In this document: piece by piece, positions 33,570 to 42,394 of the stretch
How the letters are laid out: each line of letters begins with the position of its first letter
Numbering within the stretch: position 1 is the first letter of the stretch
Source of the DNA: Pedobacter jejuensis
GTDB lineage: Bacteria > Bacteroidota > Bacteroidia > Sphingobacteriales > Sphingobacteriaceae
DNA: 64,000 bases
NCBI RefSeq assembly: GCF_003725795.1
Contig: NZ_RBEE01000008.1
Coordinates: forward strand, 102,545 to 166,544
Direction of reading: 5' to 3'
The notes under the pieces: model-generated
Told to the model about the DNA's origin: nothing
The model's input: only the letters and a program-made list of their open reading frames with translations
Database searches by the model: none
Position numbers and translations under genes: made by a program

Positions 33570-35189
33570 TTATCTTCCACCTCTACCTGGTCTTCCGCCT
33601 TCAACGCTTCTTTCTCCACCACGACTTTGTTGTTGAGGAGGTGCTTGCTGCCTAACTTCAGCTGGGCGTTCTGCTCTTTGCTGACGTTGTTGTTGCATTT
33701 GTTCACGCTGTTGAGATTGTTGAGCTCTTTGTTGCTGAGCCTGCTCATTACGCTGTTGCTGCATTTGCTGCGAACGCTCTTGTTGTTGCTGACGTTGTTG
33801 ATCTGCCTGTTGAGAACGTTGAGCTCTTTGTTGTTCCATTTGAGCTGAACGTTGTTGTTCTACCTGCTGATTGCGTTGCTGTTGCATTTGCTGATCGCGT
33901 TGAGCTCTTTGTTGTTCCATTTGTGCCGAACGTTGTTGCTGCATTTGCTGACGTTGCTGATCTGATTGTTGAGTACGTTGCTGCTGACCTTGTACATCGC
34001 GTTGCACACGTTGTTGGTCCTGGCTCATTCTATCTTGTTGAGTCCTTTGCTGCATCTGCTGTATGCGTTGCTGATCACGATTACCTTGTTCTGGAGTACG
34101 CTCACCAATTTGTCTGTTTCTTTGGTCGGTAGAACCAAGGTTTTGATTACCTCTTTCAGATCTTCCGTTAGTATTGCGATTTAATACATCTCCTCTGGTA
34201 TTTGGCTGATTTCCATTTTCCCTACGATTATCTACATTTCCATTATCACCTCTACTGGGTTGAGCCATTCTATTATTATCATTCCGCTGACCAAATCGTT
34301 GATCGTTACTGCCTCCTCTTTGGTCGCGACTATAACTGTTATCACCCCTACCATTTCTATTAAAGCCGGCGTTACCTTGTTCAAATTTTCTTGGAGCAGC
34401 ACTACGATTATCAACCGCACCACGTTCTGGCCTTGGTCTGTAAATAGAAACAGATCGATTATCTATCCTGCTTGCACCTGGCCTGTTACTTTGTGCATAT
34501 CTGTAAACAGTTACATTACGGTTTGTAGCTCTCCTAATATCTTCTATCCTTGGGCCACCATAATAACTTCTTCTATTGTAAACATAAGTGTTGTTTATGA
34601 TGGTAGTGTTGCGGATGAAAACATTGTTTCTTCCATAATCATATCTTGGAAAAGCATTAATATAAATATTTGATTGCGGAATAAAATTCCAGCAAAATTC
34701 TGGAACCACATAACGGCGACCAAAACTTAAATTGATATTTATACTTGGTGCCATCGGAGCCCAACCGAATTGCCCGTCTCCACTTCTCCAATCTACCCAT
34801 GCTGGTCCCCAGTTTGTATCTGGCAACCAAATCCATTGTCTGTAGCTGTTAATTACCCAACGGCCGTAGTGGAATGGTGCCCAACCCCAGTCATAATTAG
34901 AAACCCAAGTATTGCCATATTCTGTCATTGCCCAACGACCATTAGTATAGTAAGGGCGAAATTCATTCTGATCTACATCAGGACGCCAAACATAACCATA
35001 CTGTGGATCCTGAATCCAGGTACCATAGGGCGAAAGTTCATCGTAAAATGTTTGAAGAGAAACATTACCGGTGTTGTAACCATCATCCTGGTAATTTTCT
35101 TCGTAGCCTTGTGCCCTGGCTAAGGTTGTGGTTCCGGCAAGGAGCGCAAAAAGCCCCAGCACAAGTGCCGTAGTTTTCGGTGTTTTCAT
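33570..35189 (-). CDS. Secreted DUF6600 protein with a long Gln/Arg-rich tail
   Basis: The 539-residue protein begins with a signal peptide (MKTPKTTALVLGLFALLAGT). Aromatic DUF6600 repeats follow at about 45-160: GTWIQDPQYGYVWRP, WGWAPFHYGRWV, WGPAWVDWRSG, FGWAPMAP. Next comes an Asn/Arg-rich disordered linker (230-350), and then about 160 residues dominated by Gln and Arg with repeated blocks such as QQRSAQMEQQRAQR. It ends in an RGG-like tail (SRGGERSVEGGRPGRGGR). The N-terminal part is probably an envelope beta-strand module. The function of the tail is unknown; its charge suggests binding of nucleic acid or anionic polysaccharide. Confidence 0.85.
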   Translation of the reverse strand: MKTPKTTALVLGLFALLAGTTTLARAQGYEENYQDDGYNTGNVSLQTFYDELSPYGTWIQDPQYGYVWRPDVDQNEFRPYYTNGRWAMTEYGNTWVSNYDWGWAPFHYGRWVINSYRQWIWLPDTNWGPAWVDWRSGDGQFGWAPMAPSININLSFGRRYVVPEFCWNFIPQSNIYINAFPRYDYGRNNVFIRNTTIINNTYVYNRRSYYGGPRIEDIRRATNRNVTVYRYAQSNRPGASRIDNRSVSIYRPRPERGAVDNRSAAPRKFEQGNAGFNRNGRGDNSYSRDQRGGSNDQRFGQRNDNNRMAQPSRGDNGNVDNRRENGNQPNTRGDVLNRNTNGRSERGNQNLGSTDQRNRQIGERTPEQGNRDQQRIQQMQQRTQQDRMSQDQQRVQRDVQGQQQRTQQSDQQRQQMQQQRSAQMEQQRAQRDQQMQQQRNQQVEQQRSAQMEQQRAQRSQQADQQRQQQQERSQQMQQQRNEQAQQQRAQQSQQREQMQQQRQQRAERPAEVRQQAPPQQQSRGGERSVEGGRPGRGGR

Positions 35190-35456
35190 TTGTGTGTTTA
35201 TATTTAATAACCTAACATGTGTGTATCAATTAGAGAACCAAAAATGCTGATGGTTTAATATGCAAGCATAGTTTCTAGTAATTGCTGTTATTATGGCTTC
35301 TAAATGCATATTTAACTATTATTTAACGTTTTAGCCTTGGCATAATTGTGCAGAAAATAAGTCATAAAAAAATAAAATTTGCTACACCGATATTTGCGAA
35401 AGAGATTATATTGCATATACAATGAATTTTAGAACTTAAATTATATTAATTGTAAG

Positions 35457-35464
35457 TATTTTTG
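35457..35464 (+). promoter_or_regulatory. -7 box suggesting a leaderless RsmI-like transcript
   Basis: TATTTTTG lies four bases before the ATG at 35469. It is an exact TAnnTTTG match. Confidence 0.5.
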
Positions 35465-35468
35465 TGAC

Positions 35469-36170
35469 ATGCAAAACGGCACACTATATTTAATTCCTGT
35501 ACCTCTGGCAGAAGAGGTAGCCCACAAAACTTTCACACCATACCTGGTTGATACGATAAATCAAATTGATACATACATTGTAGAAAATAGTAAAACAGCC
35601 CGTAGATTTTTAAAAGAAGCAGGCTTGAAAACTCCTCAGAAAGATTTAATAGTTCATGATTACGGTAAGCATAACAGAACCGACTTAGGTCAATTTTTCA
35701 CAGAATTAAAAGCTGGTAAAGATGTTGGATTAATGAGTGAGGCCGGTTGCCCAGGTATTGCAGATCCTGGTGCTGATATTGTAGCTGAAGCACATAAGCG
35801 AGGTATTAAAGTAGTACCTCTAGTTGGCCCAAGCTCTATACTTTTGGCATTAATGGCGTCTGGTTTTAACGGACAAAGTTTCGCCTTTTGGGGCTATTTG
35901 CCCATTGATAAAGAACAACGAACCAAACGCATTAAAGATTTAGATTTATCAGCTAGTAGATACAAACAGACACAAATTTTTATCGAAACACCTTTTCGTA
36001 ATAATCAAATGCTCGAAGAAGTTTTAAAAAGTTGTAACCCTAAAACACAACTTTGCATTGCTTGTAATTTAACCGCTGAAGATGAATTTATAAAAACGCA
36101 AAGCATTTATAACTGGCGTAAAGAAGAGATAGATTTGCATAAAAAGCCAGCAATATTTTTGTTGTATTAA
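35469..36170 (+). CDS. RsmI-like tetrapyrrole-methylase-fold SAM methyltransferase
   Basis: The 233-residue protein begins MQNGTLYLIPVPLAEEVAHK. It has the family-wide glycine motif GLMSEAGCPGIADPGADIV near residue 95 and VVPLVGPSSILLALMASGFN, which together form the SAM pocket of the tetrapyrrole methylase fold. RsmI proteins 2'-O-methylate C1402 of 16S rRNA. This shorter Bacteroidota type differs at the N-terminus and may have another substrate, so I do not give it the rsmI symbol. It precedes a lipoprotein gene, with a hairpin between. Confidence 0.88.
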   Translation: MQNGTLYLIPVPLAEEVAHKTFTPYLVDTINQIDTYIVENSKTARRFLKEAGLKTPQKDLIVHDYGKHNRTDLGQFFTELKAGKDVGLMSEAGCPGIADPGADIVAEAHKRGIKVVPLVGPSSILLALMASGFNGQSFAFWGYLPIDKEQRTKRIKDLDLSASRYKQTQIFIETPFRNNQMLEEVLKSCNPKTQLCIACNLTAEDEFIKTQSIYNWRKEEIDLHKKPAIFLLY

Positions 36171-36186
36171 TCATTGTGCGCTATCT

Positions 36187-36220
36187 AAACCCTCATAGGT
36201 TTTAAAAACCTATCGGGTTT
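36187..36220 (+). terminator. Hairpin after the RsmI-like gene
   Basis: AAACCCTCATAGGTTTT pairs with AAAACCTATCGGGTTT with one or two mismatches. It resembles the hairpin at 4318-4349 in its AGGTTTT/AAAACCT core, so it may be a repeat used as a terminator. Confidence 0.55.
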
Positions 36221-36259
36221 ACTTATAAATGTTTAACTTAGAATAATTAAACTTCTAAA

Positions 36260-36676
36260 ATGAACGCAATGAAAAACTCGCTCTTTATAATTGCCTCGAT
36301 TTGTTTAACTATCCTTTCATCGTGTAAAAACAATGAAAGTCAAACTTCAATTTTTACAAGATTAGAGCCGAGTAACAAAAATTACAAGGATGCATTAGCT
36401 AGAAAAATTGCAGGAGACACAGATAATATTATTTATATCTTAAATTCTTACAAAGAAAATAACGGTAAAGAATTCTTAAATGTAAATATAGAAGGCCCTG
36501 ATTTTAATGCGACAGGTATCATTTTAGTCGATAATTGGAATAAGCTTGAAAAAATTAAAGGAACGAAAGGCTTAGGTTATTCTGGAGCAGAATTAAAAGG
36601 TTTGAAAGTAGGCATTGAAGAAAATCCTAATGGTGCTATTCTGAGGTATAAAGACCTTAAAGAAATAGTCGACTAA
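36260..36676 (+). CDS. Small predicted lipoprotein, function unknown
   Basis: The 138-residue protein has a short hydrophobic signal ending in LSSC (Cys about 22), a type II signal peptidase site, so it is probably anchored in the envelope. The mature part (DNIIYILNSYKENNGKEFLN and so on) shows no domain that I recognise. The first ATG (36260) and a second at 36269 are both possible; the second gives the more usual lipoprotein start MKNSLFII. It converges with nadD. Confidence 0.65.
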   Translation: MNAMKNSLFIIASICLTILSSCKNNESQTSIFTRLEPSNKNYKDALARKIAGDTDNIIYILNSYKENNGKEFLNVNIEGPDFNATGIILVDNWNKLEKIKGTKGLGYSGAELKGLKVGIEENPNGAILRYKDLKEIVD

Positions 36677-36683
36677 ATTTCCT

Positions 36684-37277
36684 TTAACGATACATCCCCT
36701 TGCCTTCAATAAAATCTATAACTTTATCAGGTAAGAAAAATTGAACATTCTTCTTTTCTTTTGTCGCCTTGCGGATAAAAGTTGAAGAAATTTCCATCAA
36801 TGGTGTTTTTGTAAAAGTTATTGAAGGATGATTTTCCCATTCTGAAACATCAGAACCTGGCCGAGGATAAACATAAATTTGGTAGTTTTTTAACAGAATT
36901 CCATAATTCTTCCAATTCTTAAACGAAACCAAATTATCTGCCCCCATGATAAGTACAAACTCCTTCTCAGGATATTTTTCATGTAAATAAGTCAGCGTAT
37001 CAATTGTATAAGATGGTTGGGGTAGCGAAAACTCAATATCGCTTACACGAATATTTTCTGCATTTTCGGTTGCCAGTTTTGCCATTTCAAGCCTATCGTA
37101 CATATTGGTTAAGCCACTTTTATCTTTTAGAGGATTATGTGGAGAAACAACCAACCAAACTTCATCAAGTTCAGTATGGTTAGCCATGTAATTTGCAATA
37201 ATTAAATGCCCAGTATGTATGGGATTATAAGAACCAAAGAATAGGCCAGTTTTCAGTTTACGGTTTTCAGTTGACAT
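36684..37277 (-). CDS. nadD: Nicotinate-nucleotide adenylyltransferase
   Basis: It adenylates nicotinate mononucleotide in NAD synthesis. The nucleotidyl-transferase motif FFGSYNPIHTGHL lies at about 13-25 with its HxGH, and the second signature ISSTFIRKA is near residue 163. The length is 197. The first ten residues (MSTENRKLKT) are encoded by a cagttttcag-type repeat, so the N-terminus is about eight residues longer than is usual for the family. No other start codon lies in this frame. It is followed upstream by a four-helix-bundle gene and gmk on the same strand. Confidence 0.95.
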   Translation of the reverse strand: MSTENRKLKTGLFFGSYNPIHTGHLIIANYMANHTELDEVWLVVSPHNPLKDKSGLTNMYDRLEMAKLATENAENIRVSDIEFSLPQPSYTIDTLTYLHEKYPEKEFVLIMGADNLVSFKNWKNYGILLKNYQIYVYPRPGSDVSEWENHPSITFTKTPLMEISSTFIRKATKEKKNVQFFLPDKVIDFIEGKGMYR

Positions 37278-37366
37278 TATTCAGTTGACATTGTTCAGTT
37301 TTCAGTTTGAAATTTCAGTTATTACCTTCAATTCGCAATTTTTAATTAGATGCTCCCAAAAAATAA

Positions 37367-37735
37367 TTAAACAACGCCATATTTTTCAGGGTTATTCATC
37401 ATGTGGTTTAATAATTTTCCAACCTCGTCGCTTTGTAACGTCAATTTATTATATTCATTCTCACCAAGGTATTTACACGCAAGCGCAAATTTTAACCACG
37501 CCTTAGTTTCGCTGTTTTCCATATCACTATCAGAAAGTTTGCTTATAAAGTGTGCCTTATATCTTCTTTTCCTATATGCTTCAACCATACAAATATTTGT
37601 TGAACGCGAAGACCATCTTATTTGATCCGTTAAAGAGTACATTTCTTCTTTTGGAAAAGACTTACTCACTTCAAAAATACACATTGCTAAATCAAATGAT
37701 TTTTTATAAGCCAACAAATCAGAGAAACCGCCCAT
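37367..37735 (-). CDS. Four-helix-bundle protein (S23/IVP family), copy 3
   Basis: The 122-residue protein (MGGFSDLLAYKKSFDLAMCI...) carries the family segments SFPKEEMYSLTDQIRWSSRS and AWLKFALACKYLGENEY. It belongs to a different branch from the copies at 14137 and 15780, since IRWSSRSTNICMVEAYRKRR replaces the more usual LRRAASSIPANIAEG. It sits between nadD and gmk in an otherwise housekeeping run. Function unknown. Confidence 0.87.
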   Translation of the reverse strand: MGGFSDLLAYKKSFDLAMCIFEVSKSFPKEEMYSLTDQIRWSSRSTNICMVEAYRKRRYKAHFISKLSDSDMENSETKAWLKFALACKYLGENEYNKLTLQSDEVGKLLNHMMNNPEKYGVV

Positions 37736-37824
37736 ATACTTTGTTAGATATTCAAATTGTTTTCCAAGGTATTTACTCTCGGAGGATTATGGATCCAAAA
37801 CTGATAATTACTAATTGCGAACTG

Positions 37825-38394
37825 CTAACTTCTTAAAAAATCTCCTACCAGTTTTTCAGCTTCAGCGCAGGCGGTTGCCAAATCATAGTTTTTTAAAATC
37901 ACGTCAAACTTATCAGCATAGAGTAATTCCTTTTCTGCTTTAACAAAACGTTCCTGTAATTTTTCAGGACTATCCGTTCCACGGCCGCTTAAACGCTCTT
38001 TTAAAACTTCTAATGATGGCGGCTGGACAAAAATTGCCAAAGCATCATCTTCATATTTTCTTTTTAAACGAATTCCACCTTCAACATCAATATCAAAAAT
38101 AACATGTTTTCCTTCATTCCAAATGCGTTCAATTTCTGATCGTAATGTGCCGTAGAAAGTGCCATTGTAAACCTCTTCAAATTCAACGAATTCCTGACGG
38201 GCAACTTTATGAAGAAATTCTTCTTTAGTAATGAAATAATAATCGTTTTCATGTTGCTCTGCACCTCTAAGTTCGCGGGTTGTTGCAGAAATAGAAAAGC
38301 TAAGTTCAGGAAACTTCGTTAATAAGTGATGTACTATTGTGGTTTTTCCTGCTCCCGATGGTGCTGAAAATATGATTAATTTACCTTGTTTCAT
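37825..38394 (-). CDS. gmk: Guanylate kinase
   Basis: It phosphorylates GMP to GDP. The P-loop FSAPSGAGKTTIVHHLL starts at residue 8. The GMP-binding segment SATTRELRGAEQHENDYYF and the FDIDVEGGIRLKRKY strand follow. The length of 189 is normal. It is transcribed with yicC upstream, a frequent bacterial gene neighbourhood, and with the four-helix-bundle gene and nadD downstream. Confidence 0.96.
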   Translation of the reverse strand: MKQGKLIIFSAPSGAGKTTIVHHLLTKFPELSFSISATTRELRGAEQHENDYYFITKEEFLHKVARQEFVEFEEVYNGTFYGTLRSEIERIWNEGKHVIFDIDVEGGIRLKRKYEDDALAIFVQPPSLEVLKERLSGRGTDSPEKLQERFVKAEKELLYADKFDVILKNYDLATACAEAEKLVGDFLRS

Positions 38395-38400
38395 TTTTTT

Positions 38401-38463
38401 TAAGCATAAAGCTCAAAGCAGAAAGTCCAAAGCTTAAGTCTTTGAGCTTTAAACTTTAAGCTT
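38401..38463. repeat. AAAG-type imperfect inverted repeat between yicC and gmk
   Basis: The gap is made of AAAGCTCAAAG, CTTTGAGCTTT and AAGCTTAAAG units that can pair with each other. It belongs to the same low-complexity family as 30962-31045. Confidence 0.6.
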
Positions 38464-38464
38464 T

Positions 38465-39340
38465 TTATAATACATTCAGTAATTGTTCCTTTATCTTTTC
38501 TAATTCTTCTTTCATACCAACTACAAATTGTTGCATTTGCGCATCATTTGCTTTGGCACCCATGGTATTTATTTCTCTACCAATTTCCTGAGATATGAAA
38601 CCAAGTTTCTTGCCATTAGCTTCTTTACTTGTTAAAGTTTGAACAAAATAATCGCAATGACTTTTTAAACGGGTTTTTTCTTCTGTAATGTCTATTTTAT
38701 CGATGTAATAGATTAATTCCTGTTCAAAACGATTCTGATCTATATTCACTTTACCTACAGCATCATCTAAAAACTGTGAAAACTTATCGCGAATAGCAGT
38801 TAGTCTTTTAGGTTCTAATGCTTCAACAGATTTAAAGTAGGAAAGAATATTTTTGATTCTTAATTCTAAATCAGCTTTTAGAACTGCACCCTCATCTTCT
38901 CTAAACCTATTGAAATTGGCTAAAGCTTCAGTAAATATAGCGTACAATTGATTCCATTCATCTTCACTTACGCTTTCTTCTTTATAGCTGATAACCTCAG
39001 GAAACGTTAATGCGGTTTGCAACAAATTAGTACTATTTGCATTCAACTGTTCATTAGCGGCGATTAATTGATTATAATAATGAGTTAGTAAAACTGTATT
39101 TATAGTAGCACCAGTAACCTCACCCGAACTACGTTCTACTGTAATGCTTAAACTTACCTTTCCACGTTCGATGTCTTTACTACAAACATTACGCAGAATT
39201 AATTCTTTATCAGAAAAGGCTTTAGGATATTTTAAATTCAGCTCTAGAAATTTACTATTGAGCGATTTGATTTCGACACTATATTTTGCATTGGCATAAT
39301 CGGCTGTTGCTAAGCCGTATCCTGTCATGGATTTTATCAT
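38465..39340 (-). CDS. yicC: YicC family endoribonuclease-like protein
   Basis: The protein has 291 residues and begins MIKSMTGYGLATADYANAKY, the conserved start of the family. It ends with the C-terminal DUF1732 region GFISQEIGREINTMGAKAND followed by EELEKIKEQLLNVL. YicC proteins have been linked to RNA degradation in E. coli. The start at 39340 is set by family alignment and by a promoter box three bases upstream; a TTG two codons earlier is possible but unlikely. It is the first gene of the yicC-gmk run. Confidence 0.93.
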   Translation of the reverse strand: MIKSMTGYGLATADYANAKYSVEIKSLNSKFLELNLKYPKAFSDKELILRNVCSKDIERGKVSLSITVERSSGEVTGATINTVLLTHYYNQLIAANEQLNANSTNLLQTALTFPEVISYKEESVSEDEWNQLYAIFTEALANFNRFREDEGAVLKADLELRIKNILSYFKSVEALEPKRLTAIRDKFSQFLDDAVGKVNIDQNRFEQELIYYIDKIDITEEKTRLKSHCDYFVQTLTSKEANGKKLGFISQEIGREINTMGAKANDAQMQQFVVGMKEELEKIKEQLLNVL

Positions 39341-39343
39341 GCG

Positions 39344-39351
39344 CAAAGATA
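39344..39351 (-). promoter_or_regulatory. -7 box suggesting a leaderless yicC transcript
   Basis: The minus strand reads TATCTTTG, then CGC, then the ATG. The box is an exact TAnnTTTG match. Confidence 0.5.
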
Positions 39352-39532
39352 GAAAAAATTAATATACAGTTTTGCTTTGTTGTAGCAATCAGACGTTAAC
39401 TATGTGCTGTCATTTTAAATTAATTTTAATACTTAAATAAGAATAAGCTACAAACATTAACGCTAGCATTAACGTTATTTTAACAGTTTACTACGTTAAC
39501 ATTTGTTAATTTTACCCAAAACACTATTTTCA

Positions 39533-40246
39533 ATGAAAGTTCGCTTACCATTTATAACGATATTACTTTGCTTGATTACAATTTCTTCAATTGTTAATGC
39601 GCAAGATTTTATTGTAAAAGGTGTTGTACTGGAGAAAGGTTCGAATGTACGGGTTGCACTTGCCAGCATTACCAACTTACGTACAAAGACGGGCGTAACC
39701 AGTAATGATTTAGGCATGTTTCAGCTTAAAGCTGCAATTGGCGATACACTACAAATTGGTAAAACATACTTAAACGATCAACGAATTTTGGTTCTTGGAA
39801 GGCAAGACATTTTGATTTATATGATTCGGGGTAGTACAACACTAAATGAGGTTACCATCCTTGGGAGTACAAAAAAGCAAGATTTAGCTGATATTAAAAG
39901 AGATTTTCAAAGCAAAGGAGTTTTTAATGGAGGTAAATCATCTTTCCTTTCAGCTGTATTTAATCCGATTAACGGATTGTACAATTTGATTGGTAAAGAT
40001 CCTAAAAATGCAAGGAGGTTTAGCAGATATGCAGATAATGAAATTAAACAATCGCAAATTGATGTGTATTTTAACCCAAGCATCATAAAAAACAATACCG
40101 AACTACGAGGAGATACTTTAGAGAAATACATGATAGATTATCGACCGGAATTCCAAAAGGCACAATATTGGAATAGCTACGATTACATAAAATATATAAA
40201 AGAATCTTCAAAGAAATTTATAGATACTTTAGGAAAAGGAAAGTAA
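39533..40246 (+). CDS. Secreted carboxypeptidase-regulatory-like domain protein
   Basis: The start at 39533 (MKVRLPFITILLCLITISSI) gives a signal peptide; the mature protein begins after NAQ. Residues about 26-95 form a CarboxypepD_reg-like beta-sandwich (FIVKGVVLEKGSNVRVALAS, GVTSNDLGMFQLKAAIGDTL). The rest (YNLIGKDPKNARRFSRYADN) is an uncharacterised helical tail common in Bacteroidota proteins of this build. The length is 237. A damaged paralogue lies at 50003-50756. It probably acts at the outer membrane, but no activity is known. It is divergent from yicC. Confidence 0.82.
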   Translation: MKVRLPFITILLCLITISSIVNAQDFIVKGVVLEKGSNVRVALASITNLRTKTGVTSNDLGMFQLKAAIGDTLQIGKTYLNDQRILVLGRQDILIYMIRGSTTLNEVTILGSTKKQDLADIKRDFQSKGVFNGGKSSFLSAVFNPINGLYNLIGKDPKNARRFSRYADNEIKQSQIDVYFNPSIIKNNTELRGDTLEKYMIDYRPEFQKAQYWNSYDYIKYIKESSKKFIDTLGKGK

Positions 40247-40296
40247 TCGAGTGCTCAGTTTTAATTTCTGATTACTAAATTGTACTAATGAATGGG

Positions 40297-41025
40297 TTAA
40301 ATTGCTAGTGTTTCACACGCCTTTTCGGCGGCAAGCTTTTCGGCATTTTTCTTATTATAATCTCTACCAACGCCTACTTTTTTACCTTCAACTACTGCAC
40401 TAATTGTAAATAGTTTCGCACTTTCGCCTTCGCCATTTGCAGCAAGTTCAAAAAGCACATCTTTACCATGGCGTTGGCACCATTCAATTAATTTACTTTT
40501 AAAATTGGTTTCCGTTAATTCTAAAGTGTGGATATCGATGTGTGGTTTAACTATCCTCCGAAGTAAGAAGTCTTTAGTGAAGTTATAACCTTTGTCCATG
40601 TAAACGGCGCCTATAACTGCTTCGAATGCATCACCTAACATAGAGTTGTGTTTGGTTTGAATGCTTACAGAACGCTGGTCGAATTGAATTAACTTATCAA
40701 AACCCATTTTTTTAGCCAGTTGATTTAAATTTGCCCGATTTACAATTTTCGAGCGCATTTCTGTTAAAAAGCCTTCTTCTTTATATGGGTAATGTTTGAA
40801 AAGCAATTCAGCAATTACAGAACCTAGAACAGCATCACCAAGAAATTCTAATCGCTCGTTGCTACTGCGTGATCCATTTTTTAGAACTTTTGCAGCAGAA
40901 CGGTGCCTGAACGCCATTTTATATAGCGTTACATTTCCCGGTACAAATCCCAAAATGTTTTTCAGCTTTTTAACAAACTCCTTTTCAGGAGAAAGATAAA
41001 GTTTATATAATCTTAATATCGGCAT
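40297..41025 (-). CDS. rnc: Ribonuclease III
   Basis: This double-strand-specific RNase matures rRNA and other RNAs. The signature NERLEFLGDAVLG lies at about residue 52, with the second acidic pair in NSMLGDAFEAVIGAVYMD. The C-terminal dsRNA-binding domain includes the GVGRDYNKKNAEKLAAEKAC segment. The length is 242. It is downstream of fabF on the same strand, in the conserved acpP-fabF-rnc order. Confidence 0.96.
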   Translation of the reverse strand: MPILRLYKLYLSPEKEFVKKLKNILGFVPGNVTLYKMAFRHRSAAKVLKNGSRSSNERLEFLGDAVLGSVIAELLFKHYPYKEEGFLTEMRSKIVNRANLNQLAKKMGFDKLIQFDQRSVSIQTKHNSMLGDAFEAVIGAVYMDKGYNFTKDFLLRRIVKPHIDIHTLELTETNFKSKLIEWCQRHGKDVLFELAANGEGESAKLFTISAVVEGKKVGVGRDYNKKNAEKLAAEKACETLAI

Positions 41026-41119
41026 TAAATAAATAACACAATTAACGGCTAATCAGCATATTTAACTAAGTTATCTATTTTTAATTAGCATACAAAATTA
41101 TATAGCAGGAGTGGTTTAA

Positions 41120-42373
41120 CTAATCTTCATATTTTTTGAAAATCACAGAAGCGTTATGACCTCCAAAACCAAAAGTATTGCTTAATGCAGCCCTAACAGT
41201 ACGTTTTTGAGCTTTATTAAATGTGAAATTTAGTTTAGGGTCAAATGCCGGGTCATCTGTAAAGTGATTAATTGTAGGTGGTACAATATCATTTTTAACA
41301 GAAAGAATTGCAGCAATGGCTTCGATAGCTCCGGCTGCACCCAACAGGTGACCAGTCATCGATTTTGTTGAACTGATGTTTAAGCGGTAGGCATCTTCTC
41401 CAAATAAATCAGCAATGGCACGGGTTTCACTAATATCACCAAGCGGTGTAGAAGTACCATGAACATTAATATAATCTATATCGGCAGTAGTTAAACCCGC
41501 GTCTTTTAAAGCATTAGTCATAACCATTCTGGCACCTAAACCTTCTGGATGTGGAGCTGTAATGTGATTAGCATCAGCACTCATACCTCCACCAACAAGT
41601 TCTGCATAAATTTTTGCACCTCTTGCTTTGGCGTGTTCTAGTTCTTCCAAAATAATTGTTCCTGCACCTTCACCAGCAACAAAACCGTCTCTATCCTTAT
41701 CAAAAGGGCGAGAAGCAGTTTGTGGATCATCATTACGCGTAGATAATGCATGCATGGCATTAAAGCCACCCATTCCAGCTTCGTTGATAATGGCTTCAGA
41801 ACCACCGCTGATAATCACATCAGCCATACCCAAGCGGATATAGTTAAATGCATCTATCATTGCGTTTGTAGATGAAGCACATGCCGAAACAGTTGCAAAA
41901 TTTGGCCCGCGTAAGCCATATTTAATAGATATGTGCCCTGGAGCAATATCAATTATCATTTTAGGGATAAAAAATGGATTGTATCTTGGTGTACCATCTC
42001 CTTTAGCGAAATTCGAGATTTCATCTAAAAAAGTTTTCAATCCACCTATGCCTGCGCCCCAAATAACGCCGATTCTGTTGGTATCTAATTTTTCAAAATC
42101 AAAACCACCATCTTTCACAGCTTCTTCAGTTGCTACCAAAGCATATTGTACAAACGGATCTAATTTACGAGCTTCTTTTTTCTCCAAAAAATCTTCAGGA
42201 TTAAAGTTTTTTACCTCGCAAGCAAATTTGGTTTTAAACTTTTCAGTATCAAAACCTTTAATAGGAGCAGCGCCACTCACCCCGTTAGTCAATCCTTCCC
42301 AAAAATCAGGAACATTATTGCCTATAGGAGTGAGCGCACCCAACCCTGTTACTACTACTCTTTTTAATTCCAT
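41120..42373 (-). CDS. fabF: 3-oxoacyl-ACP synthase II
   Basis: It condenses malonyl-ACP with acyl-ACP in fatty acid elongation. The active-site Cys lies in ATVSACASSTNAMIDAF (about 158-174), and the two catalytic His residues in NVHGTSTPLGD and SMTGHLLGAAGAIEA. The 417-residue length is standard. The gene follows acpP by 21 bases and precedes rnc. Confidence 0.97.
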   Translation of the reverse strand: MELKRVVVTGLGALTPIGNNVPDFWEGLTNGVSGAAPIKGFDTEKFKTKFACEVKNFNPEDFLEKKEARKLDPFVQYALVATEEAVKDGGFDFEKLDTNRIGVIWGAGIGGLKTFLDEISNFAKGDGTPRYNPFFIPKMIIDIAPGHISIKYGLRGPNFATVSACASSTNAMIDAFNYIRLGMADVIISGGSEAIINEAGMGGFNAMHALSTRNDDPQTASRPFDKDRDGFVAGEGAGTIILEELEHAKARGAKIYAELVGGGMSADANHITAPHPEGLGARMVMTNALKDAGLTTADIDYINVHGTSTPLGDISETRAIADLFGEDAYRLNISSTKSMTGHLLGAAGAIEAIAAILSVKNDIVPPTINHFTDDPAFDPKLNFTFNKAQKRTVRAALSNTFGFGGHNASVIFKKYED

Positions 42374-42394
42374 TTATACTGAAAAAGCGTAATT

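Noticed and set aside
33627..34673. Several plus-strand frames opposite the DUF6600 gene (Leu-rich or Thr/Ile-rich)
   Set aside because: They are mirror images of the Gln/Arg-rich repeats on the coding strand.
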